A DNA stretch of 64,000 nucleotides, taken from assembly GCA_018697195.1 (NCBI GenBank), contig CM031858.1, positions 91,049,120 through 91,113,119 of the forward strand. The letters run 5' to 3'. Under the pieces are notes generated by a model. It was not told the origin of the DNA, did not search any database, and saw nothing but the letters and a program-made list of their open reading frames with translations. The stretch comes from Certhia americana. Its lineage: Eukaryota > Chordata > Aves > Passeriformes > Certhiidae. Position 1 is the stretch's first letter; each line of letters starts with the position of its first letter. Shown here one piece after another: positions 26,364-37,700 of this stretch. The position numbers were made by a program, and so were the translations under genes.

Positions 26364-27295
26364 CCCAGCAGTAAGAAATAAATAGTACATATCTTAAAGG
26401 ACCAGGACACTGGCCCAAATAATTATTAAAATTCACTTACAGTGTAACACCAGTTCTTTCAAGGTTTTAAAAATTCTGGATGTCCTACTTCTGTTTGGAA
26501 CTGCAAAGGAGGGAAGATTCTTATCTCAGTATTAACATCAGAGTAAATAGATCATCACCTAAACATTCAGTGTTGGATGCTCATTGTGATCCATTTTTGG
26601 GGAACATTTACACATTCTGATGCATCCGTCAGAAACTATAACTCCAAGGACAACTGGAGATGTTCCCAAACAGAACTTCTGCATCAGAGTGTATGAGTGA
26701 CAAATGGAAAAATATGTATTTTTAACAGGCAACTATTTCAGGCTGAATTTATTTTCAAAATTCTTCTTGAGGCTTATTCACTTTGTGGCCACCATAGCAA
26801 TGTCATCTTGATAACAACTGTTCAACAAGTCAGTAGAAAAATACTGATAGAAATTTGGTCCCAAATTCTTGCCTCACATTTGTTCACAAAGTGTTTGGAA
26901 ATCTCTTTAAAGTTGGTGTATTGTAATCTGATTACTCAAACTTGTAGAGTACAAAGGATTACAATCTGTAAACATGGTTTCTAGGGTAAGATATGGGGAA
27001 CACATCATCACACAAACACACTGAAATCAGTAGGACCAAACAGCAGTAATGGGCAGCTGAATCTCAGTTAAGTTTAATAATGGTCTGGATTTTAGGCTAA
27101 ATAAAATCACTACATTCTAGATAGCTTTTACCCTGGTTCCATGGATGTATGTTGAAGTTCCTGTGCAGAGGCACTCTCTTCAAATCATGTACATACCTTG
27201 GACTGATAGCTAACGCTGCCACGGAATGAAAATTGCAATGCTGGGATAATTTAAACAAAACAGGCTATGACTCATATATAAGCAGTTTTGATGTT

Positions 27296-27342
27296 TAATA
27301 TATATATATATTAATATATAAGAATATATATATTAATATATA
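27296..27342. repeat. AT-rich dinucleotide and palindromic tract
   Basis: Alternating TA with two copies of the self-complementary word ATATATTAATATAT separated by AAGA. The tract can fold on itself and is likely unstable. Confidence 0.9.
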
Positions 27343-28255
27343 CCAGAGAAGAAGAAAAGATTTTAAGGAAATTATGGATACAACAAATATCATATCTCTT
27401 CAGAATCTGTAGGTAACATCTTAACAATAGGGATTGTAGTATGACATGGTTTATAAAATTCTGCTTAGAGGAATAGAGAAAGCAAGAAAGCATGCTTATT
27501 TTTTATTATATTATATTGTCATTATATTTTTGCATAAATTTGCAAAGTCAAAGGAGCAGCACCTATGTTAAGGCACAGACATAAAAGATACTTTTATACA
27601 GGTTTTTAAAGAATGACATGTCAGACAGACATTTGCAGAAATATCCACTGAACCACTTAGCCTAACAGAATGAGGACTTCAAGACCTAAAATCCCTTGTC
27701 CTGAGCTTTCTCAAGGTCAGTGAAATGTTTAAAGAAAACTATGAGGTGAGGAGAAAGAGAAGAGCAAGTAAGTCAAATGTTATACTTACCTGTCTTGTCA
27801 GCCTCCTTTGAACCAGCAGGCAGAACAGCCATGAACCAGCACAAACTCAGAATGCCGTGGAGATGCAGATGTCTGTGAAATGTGTTCTTAAACATCTGTC
27901 TGGGCAAATACATCAGGAAGGCATCTCATCTCACCAGCCTTTTGCCAGTCTGACACTGAAAAGTTGTCATTTCCATGAAAATTCCAGCTCTTCCTCAAAA
28001 ATGTATCCAAAGTCTCTGTGAGCCCAGAGAGGTCCATACTCTTTACAAGTATATTGTTTGCATCACAGAACCAGACTATGTTTTTGTCATAATTTGATCT
28101 ACATCTTTGCCATCATACTGGAAATGTATGAAAGTATTATTCCTCTTTCCCAGCTGGAAACTAGTTCTAATTGGGAGCATTTTTTTATTATTATCAACAA
28201 GAAAGGCAAAAGCTGGGTGAATCATTACTACACACAGTAGGAATGCTTCTTCCAT

Positions 28256-28325
28256 GAGCTGGAAGCTGCAGCTTCCAGAAGCTGCTGCAGCTTCTATAAG
28301 CTGCCACTTCTTCCAGTGGAAGCTG
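28256..28325. repeat. cluster of three adjacent palindromes
   Basis: First, GGAAGCTGCAGCTTCC at 28261-28276 is a perfect 16-bp palindrome. Second, AGAAGCTGC-T-GCAGCTTCT at 28277-28295 has 9-bp arms around one base. Third, CCACT-TCTTCC-AGTGG follows at about 28303-28318. The AGCTGG/AAGCTG word recurs across all of them, so parts can pair in several ways. Confidence 0.9.
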
Positions 28326-28406
28326 TTTTTATGTTCAGGGAATCACTCAAATTTCTTCATTAAAGGTTTCTTAAGTTTTTAGAATTATTATCTTCAAGCT
28401 CGGGGG

Positions 28407-28425
28407 AAAAAAAAAAAAAAAAAAA
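28407..28425. repeat. poly(A) run, 19 bases
   Basis: A19 preceded by GCTCGGGGG and followed by a second A7 run. This could be the tail of an old retrocopy, but no parent sequence is recognisable upstream. Confidence 0.85.
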
Positions 28426-29580
28426 GAAAAAAAGAATGAGAGGAATGAATGGTGGTTTTACTCCCATCATGGAGATAGAAGAAAAAAGAGTTTGTTCCTT
28501 CCTTTACCAGCAAAGAGAATTCTCTTAGCTTTAACAGCACTCCAAGATAACATGCCTTTCAATTTATAATGTTGACATTCTTGCAGAATACTCTACAGCT
28601 GCATCAAAAATCATCCTGTCTTTAGATATGAAATAAAAATCTCTCATTTCCCTCCTTACAGTGTGGCATGACTTCAATCTGGGTACTCATTTTCATGAGG
28701 GCACAGGTACCTAGCAATAAACAAAGTTTGCAGAGCAAAATCTCTTGCTCTTTAAGAAGCAATCTCTAACAACCAACAGCTGAATAGGCAGAGAAGATTC
28801 ATAATGAATCTTGCCTAGTACTACATCATATAGGTGACTCCAAATAAAAGGAAACCTTCATTTATAAATTTTAAACTACTCTTATACTGTGTTCATGTCC
28901 CTTTTCTGCTATTGCACAAGTTGCAGAGTGAATATAAGAATCTGATGTTTTGAACCCTTAAGTCTCATTCAAGCCTGTACAGAAATGTAGCTATTTTTGA
29001 TGTTGAAATATTTTCTGGCATCAGTGCTTGCTCACAGCTAACTACCAAATGCTTCCAGAATTTCTCCCTCTCTCCCCCATGCAGTATTTGACAACAAAAG
29101 TGCTGCTCATTCAGACATGAAAACCATATATGGATGCAGCCTTCAAACAAGTGCTGAGCACTCCAAATCTTCTTTCAGATCCAGCTGCTATATACATCTG
29201 TTTGTAAGTACCAGCTAAAGCTTATTTATGCTTTGTCAGCAAGCAGACTTTCTGTTCCAGTCTTCCTCAATACCCATAGTATTAGTCCACTGAATGCTGA
29301 ATTATCAGAGGATAAGCAGGATGCAAAGCTGCTCTGGTTGCTTACTGATGGGAAGACGTTGCGGAATAGCAGAAAATCAGAACATTCAACAACTGCACGC
29401 GTAGGTGGATTCTCCTCTGAAAAACATCAGAACCAAAGTAGGGAGGAACGATTCATTCCTTCACCAGGAATCTTCTTTTCAGTTCCCCTAAATGGAGCAC
29501 AGTTTACCTCTTCACTAACATCAGACATTTTCAAAAGTCAAATACAATTCTCATCAAAGACCAAATACTACAAACACATA

Positions 29581-29607
29581 CACACACACACACACAAAAA
29601 AAAAAAA
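29581..29607. repeat. (CA)8 microsatellite joined to A12
   Basis: Eight CA units run directly into twelve A's. Simple sequence. Confidence 0.9.
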
Positions 29608-30959
29608 CTCCACAACAACAAAAAAGCTAAGCAAAAGCCTCCAAACAAACCAAAACCAAAAAATCTCTGGCAGAAATGATTTAGACAAGAAGCCATATTT
29701 CAGAAATTTAGCACCATTTTGGACTTCTGCACAGAAAACTCCTTGCCCCTTCTTCCTTGTTATCTCAGGCTCAGTATGGCTGCTGTGTTTCCTCTACCTC
29801 AAGAATGTACTGGAAATGGTTTCTTGGGATTACTACCTTATCCTTGCTGCCTCTGAATATCCCTGTCACATTCTCTCTCACTGTCTTTTTCACTGAGAAG
29901 CTGGCTCCTCTATTCTAATATTCTCTATTCTTCTCTAACTAATCAGTGCTCTGCAACATTTAGGAGTCACTGTGATCTCTAAATCACTAATTTTTGAGAA
30001 CTTGGAGAGATTGGTAGAGTAGCAGAAGAGAAACAGTACCTCAAAAGAAGAAGGAAGACAGGGGAGCTACAAAATGACCCTATTTCAAGACCCTAGGACC
30101 CTCCTACCAACCAGCATTTAAATATTTAGAAGACAAAGAATTTGTCAACACATCAAGAACCTGTAGCATAGTTCAAGCTACTTATCTTCCTTGACACCAT
30201 AACTGGCTTAATGGAAAGAGAAAAGCAGCAGATGTGATACAGTAGGTGACTACTGTCACTACATACTGTGATACAGTAGTAGTTAAATTTGATATTTTCC
30301 TTTGTGATAGTCATGTAAGAGGACTAGCAAAGACAGTAGATACTATTTTAAAATAGAGTGAGAGCTTACTTGATAAAAAATGTGTATATTAGGAATATAA
30401 AAGTTAGATTGGGAATGCATTTCAATTGGAATAGAGTATGAGTTTATCTTTGGTCAAACTCCTTTCAGCACAAAAAATTTAAAATTTGAATGTCAGAGAA
30501 AACCAAATTACCAGTTTGCAGATGTCACTGGTCTGAAGGCCTCACACCAGAGATTGAAATAATGTCAAAATGATCCTAATATGTCAGGAAGACATTCCAA
30601 AGGCAAAAGTAAAGAACTGTGGCCTGAAGAAGTGAAGTGCATTATAGGATATAAATAACTGAATAGCTAGAGCATAGACAGACTCAACTTGGTGATGTTG
30701 CTGTTGTGAAAGGAACATCTTTTTTAGTATATACTGGTAGGACTGTCTTATATATGACCAAAGTGCTAAAGATCATTCTATTCCATGTTCAGTCAGCTTG
30801 GCTGGAACACAGCAGCCACTTTCCAGAATCATGCTTCAAGAAAGCAGAGAAATAGGATAAATTCTCAGGAGAAGAATGGTGGAAGGTATAGGAAAGATGG
30901 TCTGAGGACAGTTGGAAGGAATTATTGTTGAGCCTTGGAAAAAAAGCACTGAGAATCTC

Positions 30960-31707
30960 TGTTGGGGGGTTGGGTTATTTTCTTATAGAATTTTTTCCCA
31001 GAAGTTGCTAAGAAGCTAATGGCTGGGTGCTTCTCGGTATTTATGGGTGCTTGGAACCAAACAAAAGAAGCAGCAAGGGCAGAGACAGGGAGGCACCATC
31101 TTCACTTGCCCTGGGCAGTTTTCTGCTCTTGGGAAAGTGGGAAAGCTGCCAGGGGTCTGCTGGTCTCGGCGAGGCAGAGAGCTCTCACCATTTTTCCTTC
31201 ACCTGGAACTCCGTGGGACCACTGTCTCTTCGTGTGTCCCCCGGGATTTTGGGAACCCATTTCCTCCCTGCCCTGCACCCACGGTTTCTTCAGTTTTTGC
31301 TCGAGGTCTCCCCACGCTGTGTTTCTACAGCCCCTGCCAGCCGGGACACTTTTCCAACATCTCCAGCCACTGTGAACCCTCAGAATCATCTCATCCTCCC
31401 AGAGCTGCTGCTAGCTCTATTAGCTTGTGACGGTACTGAGGGGGGTGGGGGGGGGTTACCAGAGGAAAAACTGTGACTGATTTGTTGTTTTTTCCCTTTT
31501 TCTTCTCTAGTTCTGTTTGTTGTCAATATTGTAGTTATTATTGTTAATTTACCTTGTTAGACTAACTAGTAAAGAACTGTTATTCCTACCCTCATTATCG
31601 TTGCCTGAGACCTCCCCTTCAATTTTGGAATTATAACAAACCCCAAGGGAAGTTTCCTTTTTTTTTTTGGTTCCTAGCAGACACCCCTGTCTTTCCAAAC
31701 CAAGACA
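30960..31707 (+). mobile_element. solo LTR of an endogenous retrovirus, passerine type
   Basis: The element is 748 bp, begins TGTTGGGGGG and ends CCAAACCAAGACA. It is flanked by a perfect 5-bp duplication ATCTC (30955-30959 and 31708-31712), which proves its boundaries. The right part holds the phrase CTAGTAAAGAACTGTTATTC, then CCTGAGACCTCC, then AGCAGACACCCCTGTCTTTC. I recall these words as typical of abundant songbird LTRs. The centre (31.06-31.45 kb) is GC-rich and open in several overlapping frames, which is a base-composition effect. AGTAAA at 31568-31573 is the likely poly(A) signal. No internal viral genes are present. A 5-bp duplication fits an ERVL- or ERVK-like integrase. Confidence 0.93.
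31568..31573 (+). terminator. variant poly(A) signal of the LTR
   Basis: AGTAAA, a common variant of AATAAA, followed within about 30 bp by T-rich sequence. It lies some 135 bp before the LTR end. Confidence 0.45.
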
Positions 31708-31807
31708 ATCTCTTAACACTATTTTAAGATTTGCAATAAACCATAACTTCATCGTACTCCCTTACATTCAGAGACAGGGGAAACAAAATATAATCAGCTT
31801 CAACAGT

Positions 31808-32060
31808 ATAGAATCATAGAGTGCCTCAAGTCGGAAGTGACCTCAAGAGATCTTGTTCCAATCCCCCTATCACAGGCAGGAATGTCTAGAATGGTTAGAC
31901 CACCCACTAAACCTCATCCAGTCTGGTCTTTAACATTTCCAGGGATGGGGCCATCCACCACCTTCTCTGGGCAAACTGTTCCAGTGTATCACCACACTCT
32001 GAGTAAAGAATCTAATTTAAATCTCTCTATTTTAGTTTTATACAGTGTCCCCTTTGTCTA
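31808..32060 (-). mobile_element. CR1 LINE 3'-end fragment
   Basis: It starts with AGAATCATAGAGTGCCTCAA, the reverse complement of the CR1 3' terminus, and continues with the expected blocks: deferred CCAATCCCCCTATCACAGGC, then ACCTCATCCAGTCTGGTCTT, then CTCTGGGCAAACTGTTCCAG, then AGTAAAGAATCTAATTTAAA. It is the best-preserved short CR1 here. It is 5'-truncated and carries no coding part. Confidence 0.93.
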
Positions 32061-33828
32061 CATAAAAGCTGCTCTGCTGGTAGCAGAAGAGACTCAGGTT
32101 AGTTTTCAGGCAAAACTTTAAGAACTGCTCTATTCTGGAGAGGCTGCAGAATCTCAGTCAATAAAGATTTTGCAAAGAATGTTCCTTGGGGATGTGTAAT
32201 GGATGAGTTAGGTATATTCATCTAAGAATAGAAAGGCACCATCTGGCCTTTCTGAAATCCAAAGGCCAGGTTCCATGGCGCTTGACTTTAGGCTCAAGAA
32301 AAGCAAAATGACCAACAGGGAGTAGTAAAAGTGAGTTTCTCCATAAAGGAAGGGGAGCCATAGTGCAAGGCAGAGAGCAAGAGCACAGACCTGCAGTACC
32401 TAAAAAGGAACAGCAAAGCAAGTCTAGTGGCAAAAAGGTTTCAAACTAATGGACAGGTCTCCAATATTGAGGCAGGTCCACAGCCAAACCAGGGAGTTAA
32501 ATGCACAAATCAGTATCAGGCTCAAAGGCTATTAGCCATAGCTGCAATAAAGGTCAGGTAGTAGCAAAGAGCAAGGGTCTGAGTTTAAAAACAGCACTAA
32601 AGCAAAATAGAAACAGACCCCAGCAAGACTTCTCACAGCTCCTTCTCAGTCTTCTTTGGCAGCAGCTAGACCTAAGGCCACACTACTGCACTGACCTTAA
32701 ACTCAGGCTGCCAAAACCACAGAGTGGAATAGATGCACTTGGAGACCTGAAAAATACATAGAAGGTGACATGGAAACCAGTGATGCATTTATTTAATTTT
32801 CTTCAATAGGTCCCTCCTAATGTTTTTGTGGTTTTAAGAAATATTATCTACAAATTATTACTCTGGCATAAATTAAAATTTTTAGCTGCAGCTTCAGAAC
32901 TGCTAGTACAGTTTTAGGGTGAAACAACTGAATCAGCACAGTAATAAAAAACCTTGACATATGCATGGATAATACTAATATACTAAAAGTATTTTCTTCT
33001 TGGAATGAAGACATACAGGTAGAAAATTTATATACATACAGGTAGAAAATTATAGCAGATGAATATAAATGTTCTGACTGATGATAGTAATTGCAATGTT
33101 TTTAAATGTGAATACTGTTTTAGTAAGATAAATTTTTATAAACAAGTCGATTGCAAACACATTTTGTAACTGTAGCAGCTTTATTAAAATAAAGAGAGGT
33201 CTGCAAGTATTTTTATTGATAGAATAAATTAAATTAGTTGAGAGTATGTAATTTGTTGAGTAAAAATCATAATGTGAATGTAATTAAAATTGTATTAGTA
33301 ATTAGTAGCAATACACCAAATATGTCCTTTTAGAAAAACTTCAGTATTTCAAAGCTGAAACACTGCAGGAGTTGCACAGCTGGATTCCATCCAGGGATCA
33401 ACTACATCCCTTTAGAGTAGATATGTCACCTGACCTTCTAATCCAAAGCTTGTGCTTGCTACTTTACAGTCAGCTTTTCTTCAAGCCAACTTGTCAAACA
33501 CATGGGTCATTTTTTCCAAATGCCAGCAAATAATCTGAAGTACGATCACCCAGAATACCTTATCTTCAGGAAAGCAATAGATGGGGTCATTCTCTTGTGT
33601 TAGGAAAGCAGAAATAAGTGTTCAACATGACAAACTTTAGACCTCTGGGACTCAGCCAGCCATGCAAATCTTCATTTATCAGAACCCACAATTCCCTGTC
33701 AGCTAGGATTCCTCTCTCCTTCTAAACTAAAAACCTCTCTGCTAGCCTGTAGTGCCACACAGGGTCTGGGTACCTACACAAATCTCTAAAAAAAAGAGCT
33801 GTTCCCTAGGCCTGCCATGCTCCTACAG
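32061..33828. other. non-coding, no gene seen
   Basis: The segment 32200-32760 is less AT-rich with short incidental frames. Its repeated wording about AGGTCAGGTAGTAGCAAAGA resembles a dispersed element I cannot name. A 23-bp-period duplication of ACATACAGGTAGAAAATT sits at 33011-33028 and 33034-33051. Confidence 0.4.
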
Positions 33829-34113
33829 GGGACTCAGTGAAAGTCTCAGTGAAAGAGTCAGAGATGGCTGATGAAAGATTGGTGAGAAAAAAAAATGGCA
33901 ATTCCAGTAACAATTATTGGTTTAATGATATGCAAGTTCCAATGCTGCCGAAATTAGTGGCTGAAGATTCAGAAGAGGATTTTAGTTTTACGATGGCATC
34001 ATCTTTTAATCTTTATAATAAATGTGAGAAGTTCTCCACTCTGTTTAATTCAAGTGTTGCAAATTTAATGTCTTATCTGTTCGATAAGACTCTGATTTTC
34101 AGACCTAATCTAG
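33829..34113 (+). other. possible unidentified exon (285 bp, open)
   Basis: A frame is open from 33810 to 34118, with a good-context ATG at 33864 (GAGATGG). It is bordered by an acceptor-like site (TGCCATGCTCCTACAG ending at 33828) and a donor-like site (CTAG|GTAGGT at 34114). The bounded length, 285 bp, is a multiple of three. The predicted product is mixed and acidic in the middle (EDSEEDFSF), with no domain, signal peptide or membrane segment that I recognise. No partner exon, promoter or poly(A) site is visible. It may well be chance in AT-rich DNA. Confidence 0.2.
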
Positions 34114-34629
34114 GTAGGTGATGGAAATGATGATGCTGCTTTTGCATTTGCATTCTTTCTGTCCAACATTAATCTTTACATGAACTGGCACATATTTGAG
34201 GAATTGTGCTGCCTGGGTAACTGCTATCAAATCATTCAATGCATACAATATATGCAACGGAATCCTTTGTATATTCTATCCTAGAGTGTATAATTTGAAG
34301 GATTAAGTCAGTTTAATTGATGCTTAAAATAATGGATTTTTCCAAATTATAATGACCTGGGATGTTGTAAGAATGTCTCAAAAATTAAACCAAGAGTTTG
34401 CTGATAAAACAAAAATATTATAAGGTGTTGTGTTAATCAATCACATTAAGATTCCTCCAACTCTCTGTTTACCAGAGCCCAGAGTAGTTTTTGATACTTT
34501 GGCATATTTCTAAAAAGAGGCCTCTGCATTATTAACTAAGAGCAGTGAGTGACTGAAAAAAGGGCTCAAAGTTGTGAGAATACAGTTTGTCAGGCAACAA
34601 TATCTGGAGACAAAACTTTGAGCTGATCA

Positions 34630-34725
34630 AATCACAGAATCAGCTGAGTTGAAGGGATCCACAAGGATCATCAAGTCCAACTCCCAGCCCTGCACAGGAC
34701 CATTCCCAAGAAAGGACAAATGAAA
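34630..34725 (-). mobile_element. CR1 LINE 3'-terminal fragment
   Basis: AATCACAGAATCAGCTGAGT, then GATCCACAAGGATCATCAAG, then TCCAACTCCCAGCCCTGCAC: the reverse complement of a CR1 3' end about 95 bp long. The 5' part is missing. Confidence 0.92.
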
Positions 34726-37700
34726 TGAAATATGGATATGAAATAGGGTAATATTTTATATATTTAATAATTCTCACACTTTTCTCAATCTAACACTTTC
34801 TAAATCATGCCCCTTCCACCCCTCAAAAAAGGTATTGAAGTTTTTCTTGTTGAAGTTATGCCTTCTAGGTCCTGGACTCCAGTTCTTCCCATCTTATTTT
34901 CATCAAAACTTACTGAAGTGTTTCCTCTAGTTCTTTTTATTTAAAAAAGACATACAAGATACTTTTATTTCATGAAAGTTACAAGCAGGTAAGAAGTTAA
35001 CAATTAATAGTATGTTTTTCATACTAGTAGTGCCAATTATATGCTGTTTAAGCTTATCATCTAATTGCATGGTAGTGCTGGCTTCAGAGATGGCATGACA
35101 TTAAGTCAGACTTGTGCTGCATTTCCCAGCAGTGGAATATTCAATTATTTGTTCTGACTCATGTAATTCCCTGTATTCCAAGCTTGTTAATGTCATTACG
35201 GGACTGAAATAAAGTGATTACTCTAAATGAGTATTTATCCAATAGGCAATGCAATTCCTGCCTCCTCCAGCTGACAACAGATGATTGCAAGTGTTCTGTT
35301 CTACTCCCTCACCTGCACTTCCCCCTCCTTCCTCTGTCAAGGAGGAAACCATAACATTGTGGTGCTCTGTGAAATACTGTCAGATGGCGTAAAATATATA
35401 TAATAAAATAAAAAGAAGCGCAACCTTCCCCAGCAGAGTTAAAGCTAATGACCACTGCTTCCACTCCCAGTCAGTGATGACAGGTTGAACTAACTGATAA
35501 TGGCATGCCTGCTGTTGAGCTGGCCACTTATGTTATTTCTCTTGACATGGTTCTGGGGAAGGCCTAATTTTTTTGACATTTGACCATGCAAATTTGAGTC
35601 CTGATACATTATTCTGCATTTACATCCTCCCAGTGTTGCTGTTTAAAATGTGCTACAAGCTCCTTGAGCTCAGCTAATAAAGGCCACAGAATGAAAGAAA
35701 GTTAAATATGAATGTAAAAGGAGACCTAAATGAAGGGCTAGCTTGTACATCTCAGAGATGACCTTCTGGAAATGAGCAAGTGGAAAATCCTTTTTAAAGC
35801 AAATGGTAAGAAGTGTAACACCGATTTTTTTTTTCCTCAAAATTTTTTTTAAAGATTCTAAAATATTCACAAAAAGGAAAACATTAAGTTTTACATAGAC
35901 ATTTCTTCAGTCAGCAATTCAACTGAGTGTATTTTAAGACTAGGTTCCATTAATGACTCTTAGTAATACACCTTTCCCAAAGAGCCAGAAATTCACAGTG
36001 CTTCATTAAATATAAGGAAAAAATACAGCATGCTCTCTCTCTCTCTTTCTTTTCGCTTGCTCTTAAATTTTTCACATTGTTAAAGTCCAAATGTATTACC
36101 TGTGAGCAAACACAATTTTTTTCCATCTCTTATAATTAATTTGTATAAATTTACTGCTTATGAACAGCAGTAGCTTGACAGCTCTGAAAAAAACATCTCC
36201 TTTAGCTCCAGAGTGGGTGCAGATTGAGCGTGTGGCTTCCCTTCTAAGGCTTTTACATCAAACCTGAATGCATCAAATGCAGGGAGAGGTCAGCATTGCA
36301 TGGACCATCTACACTTCTGCAAGTCAGGGAAAGTTGTGGTAAAACTTTCAATCTCAGATCCTTCCCTATTATCTTCTCTCTTACTTATTGACTGTTTACT
36401 ACAACAAACCTCTCCATCCATAAGCCAATATGGAAATTTTTCTGGCTCATACGTTCTGCCTCTCTCACACATAAAAACCCCAGTAGCGAGATGGCTGCAA
36501 GAAGATTATTCTGCTTCCAGACTCCAGTGTCTGCCATGCAGTTAGTACAAGAAATATATCAGACTTCCCCTTGTCAATCACTCTTGAAAATAATGCATTT
36601 TATAAAGAGCACAAAACAGTATCTCTAAAGACAAAACAGAAATCTTCCCTAAACAAGAAAAATTTAACCACTATGCAATCTGGACCTCCAAGTCAGACAT
36701 CAACTCTAAAGCTTCTTATTGTAGCTTTTTTTAAACTATATTAATTTATATTCTCCTTACTTTCCCTCCATCTTTATCTGATTTCATGTTTGCAAATGAC
36801 TAAATACTGTGCAACATGAAATATAAGACAGTCTGCGTGATCTCAGTATGTTTCAGCTAGAAAACTTGAAGATGTTAATATTATGCTCTATCTTGTGGCA
36901 ACTACATTATAGTACATCCTATTGTTACCAGTTTGGGATATTATGTTATGTTATAAGGAAAGCAAAGTAACACCAAAGGGCTGGGTTTCTTTTATTTTTA
37001 TTGCTTATATCTGCTGGCATCAAGACCTGGTTTTCAAATTCTTATTTGATACGCATTAAATGAGTACCTTAAATCTAGCTCAGACTGTCCAACAGTTGAA
37101 AAAGATCTAAGTCACTAACCATGTAAATCTGAAGGCACTTCCTCCAGTTTTCAAATAAGTGTTTCTTTTGAAAATCCAACACCAGCAGCAACTTGATCAG
37201 TCATTTTGTATTCACACTGAGGTCATGGAATATGATTTTTTTCCTTACCTACTCTAAATAGATGGTCCCTCCAGAAGACTCAGTCAATTTGCAGATGTAC
37301 CTGACTGCTAATCCTTAGTATCTCTCTTTCTCACCTGGTCCACATGGAATAGCTCCATGTTAAGGCAGCCATTTTACCTATCTTTTGCCAAGATTAATTT
37401 AGAGCCACTTACCATCCTCTTCTCCTGTCTCTGTGGACAACAGGGATGTGCCCTCTCTTGCTCTATGGAAAAGGAGAGGACTAGCAGGCAAATGCCAAAG
37501 TCTACATCAAAAAGAAAGGAATATAGCAGTCCACATATCTGTCTGCATGTGCTCATTTTTACCAGAGAATCCCTGCTTCTCCTATGATACTTGCTGAGTT
37601 TAAAATGTGTTTTCAAGCTACTTGGAATAACCCAGTTTCTCCTTTTCTTCATCTTTAAGGAAACCTAATTAAAAATAATTGGTGGATTTGCAGTACTGAC

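Larger units (their letters stand above)
25325..30954. other. unique sequence with simple repeats, no gene seen
   Basis: It contains T-rich, AT and A-run simple sequence (separate entries) and a palindrome cluster at 28.26 kb. The plus-strand open frame 29233-29679 (148 codons) ends in a lysine/asparagine/proline low-complexity stretch encoded by a CA repeat and A run, so it is not a gene candidate. A short inverted repeat ACAGTAG-GTGA-CTACTGT lies at 30239-30256. Confidence 0.5.

Noticed and set aside
28407..28425. A19 run as the tail of a processed pseudogene
   Set aside because: No recognisable gene body or target-site duplication is present upstream.
29233..29679. 148-codon plus-strand frame
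   Set aside because: Its last third is low complexity made by a CA repeat and A runs, and no domain or regulatory signal is seen.
31019..31476. Overlapping open frames of 118-149 codons in all plus-strand frames
   Set aside because: They lie inside the GC-rich middle of the solo LTR, where stop codons are rare in every frame. Coding in three frames at once is not credible.
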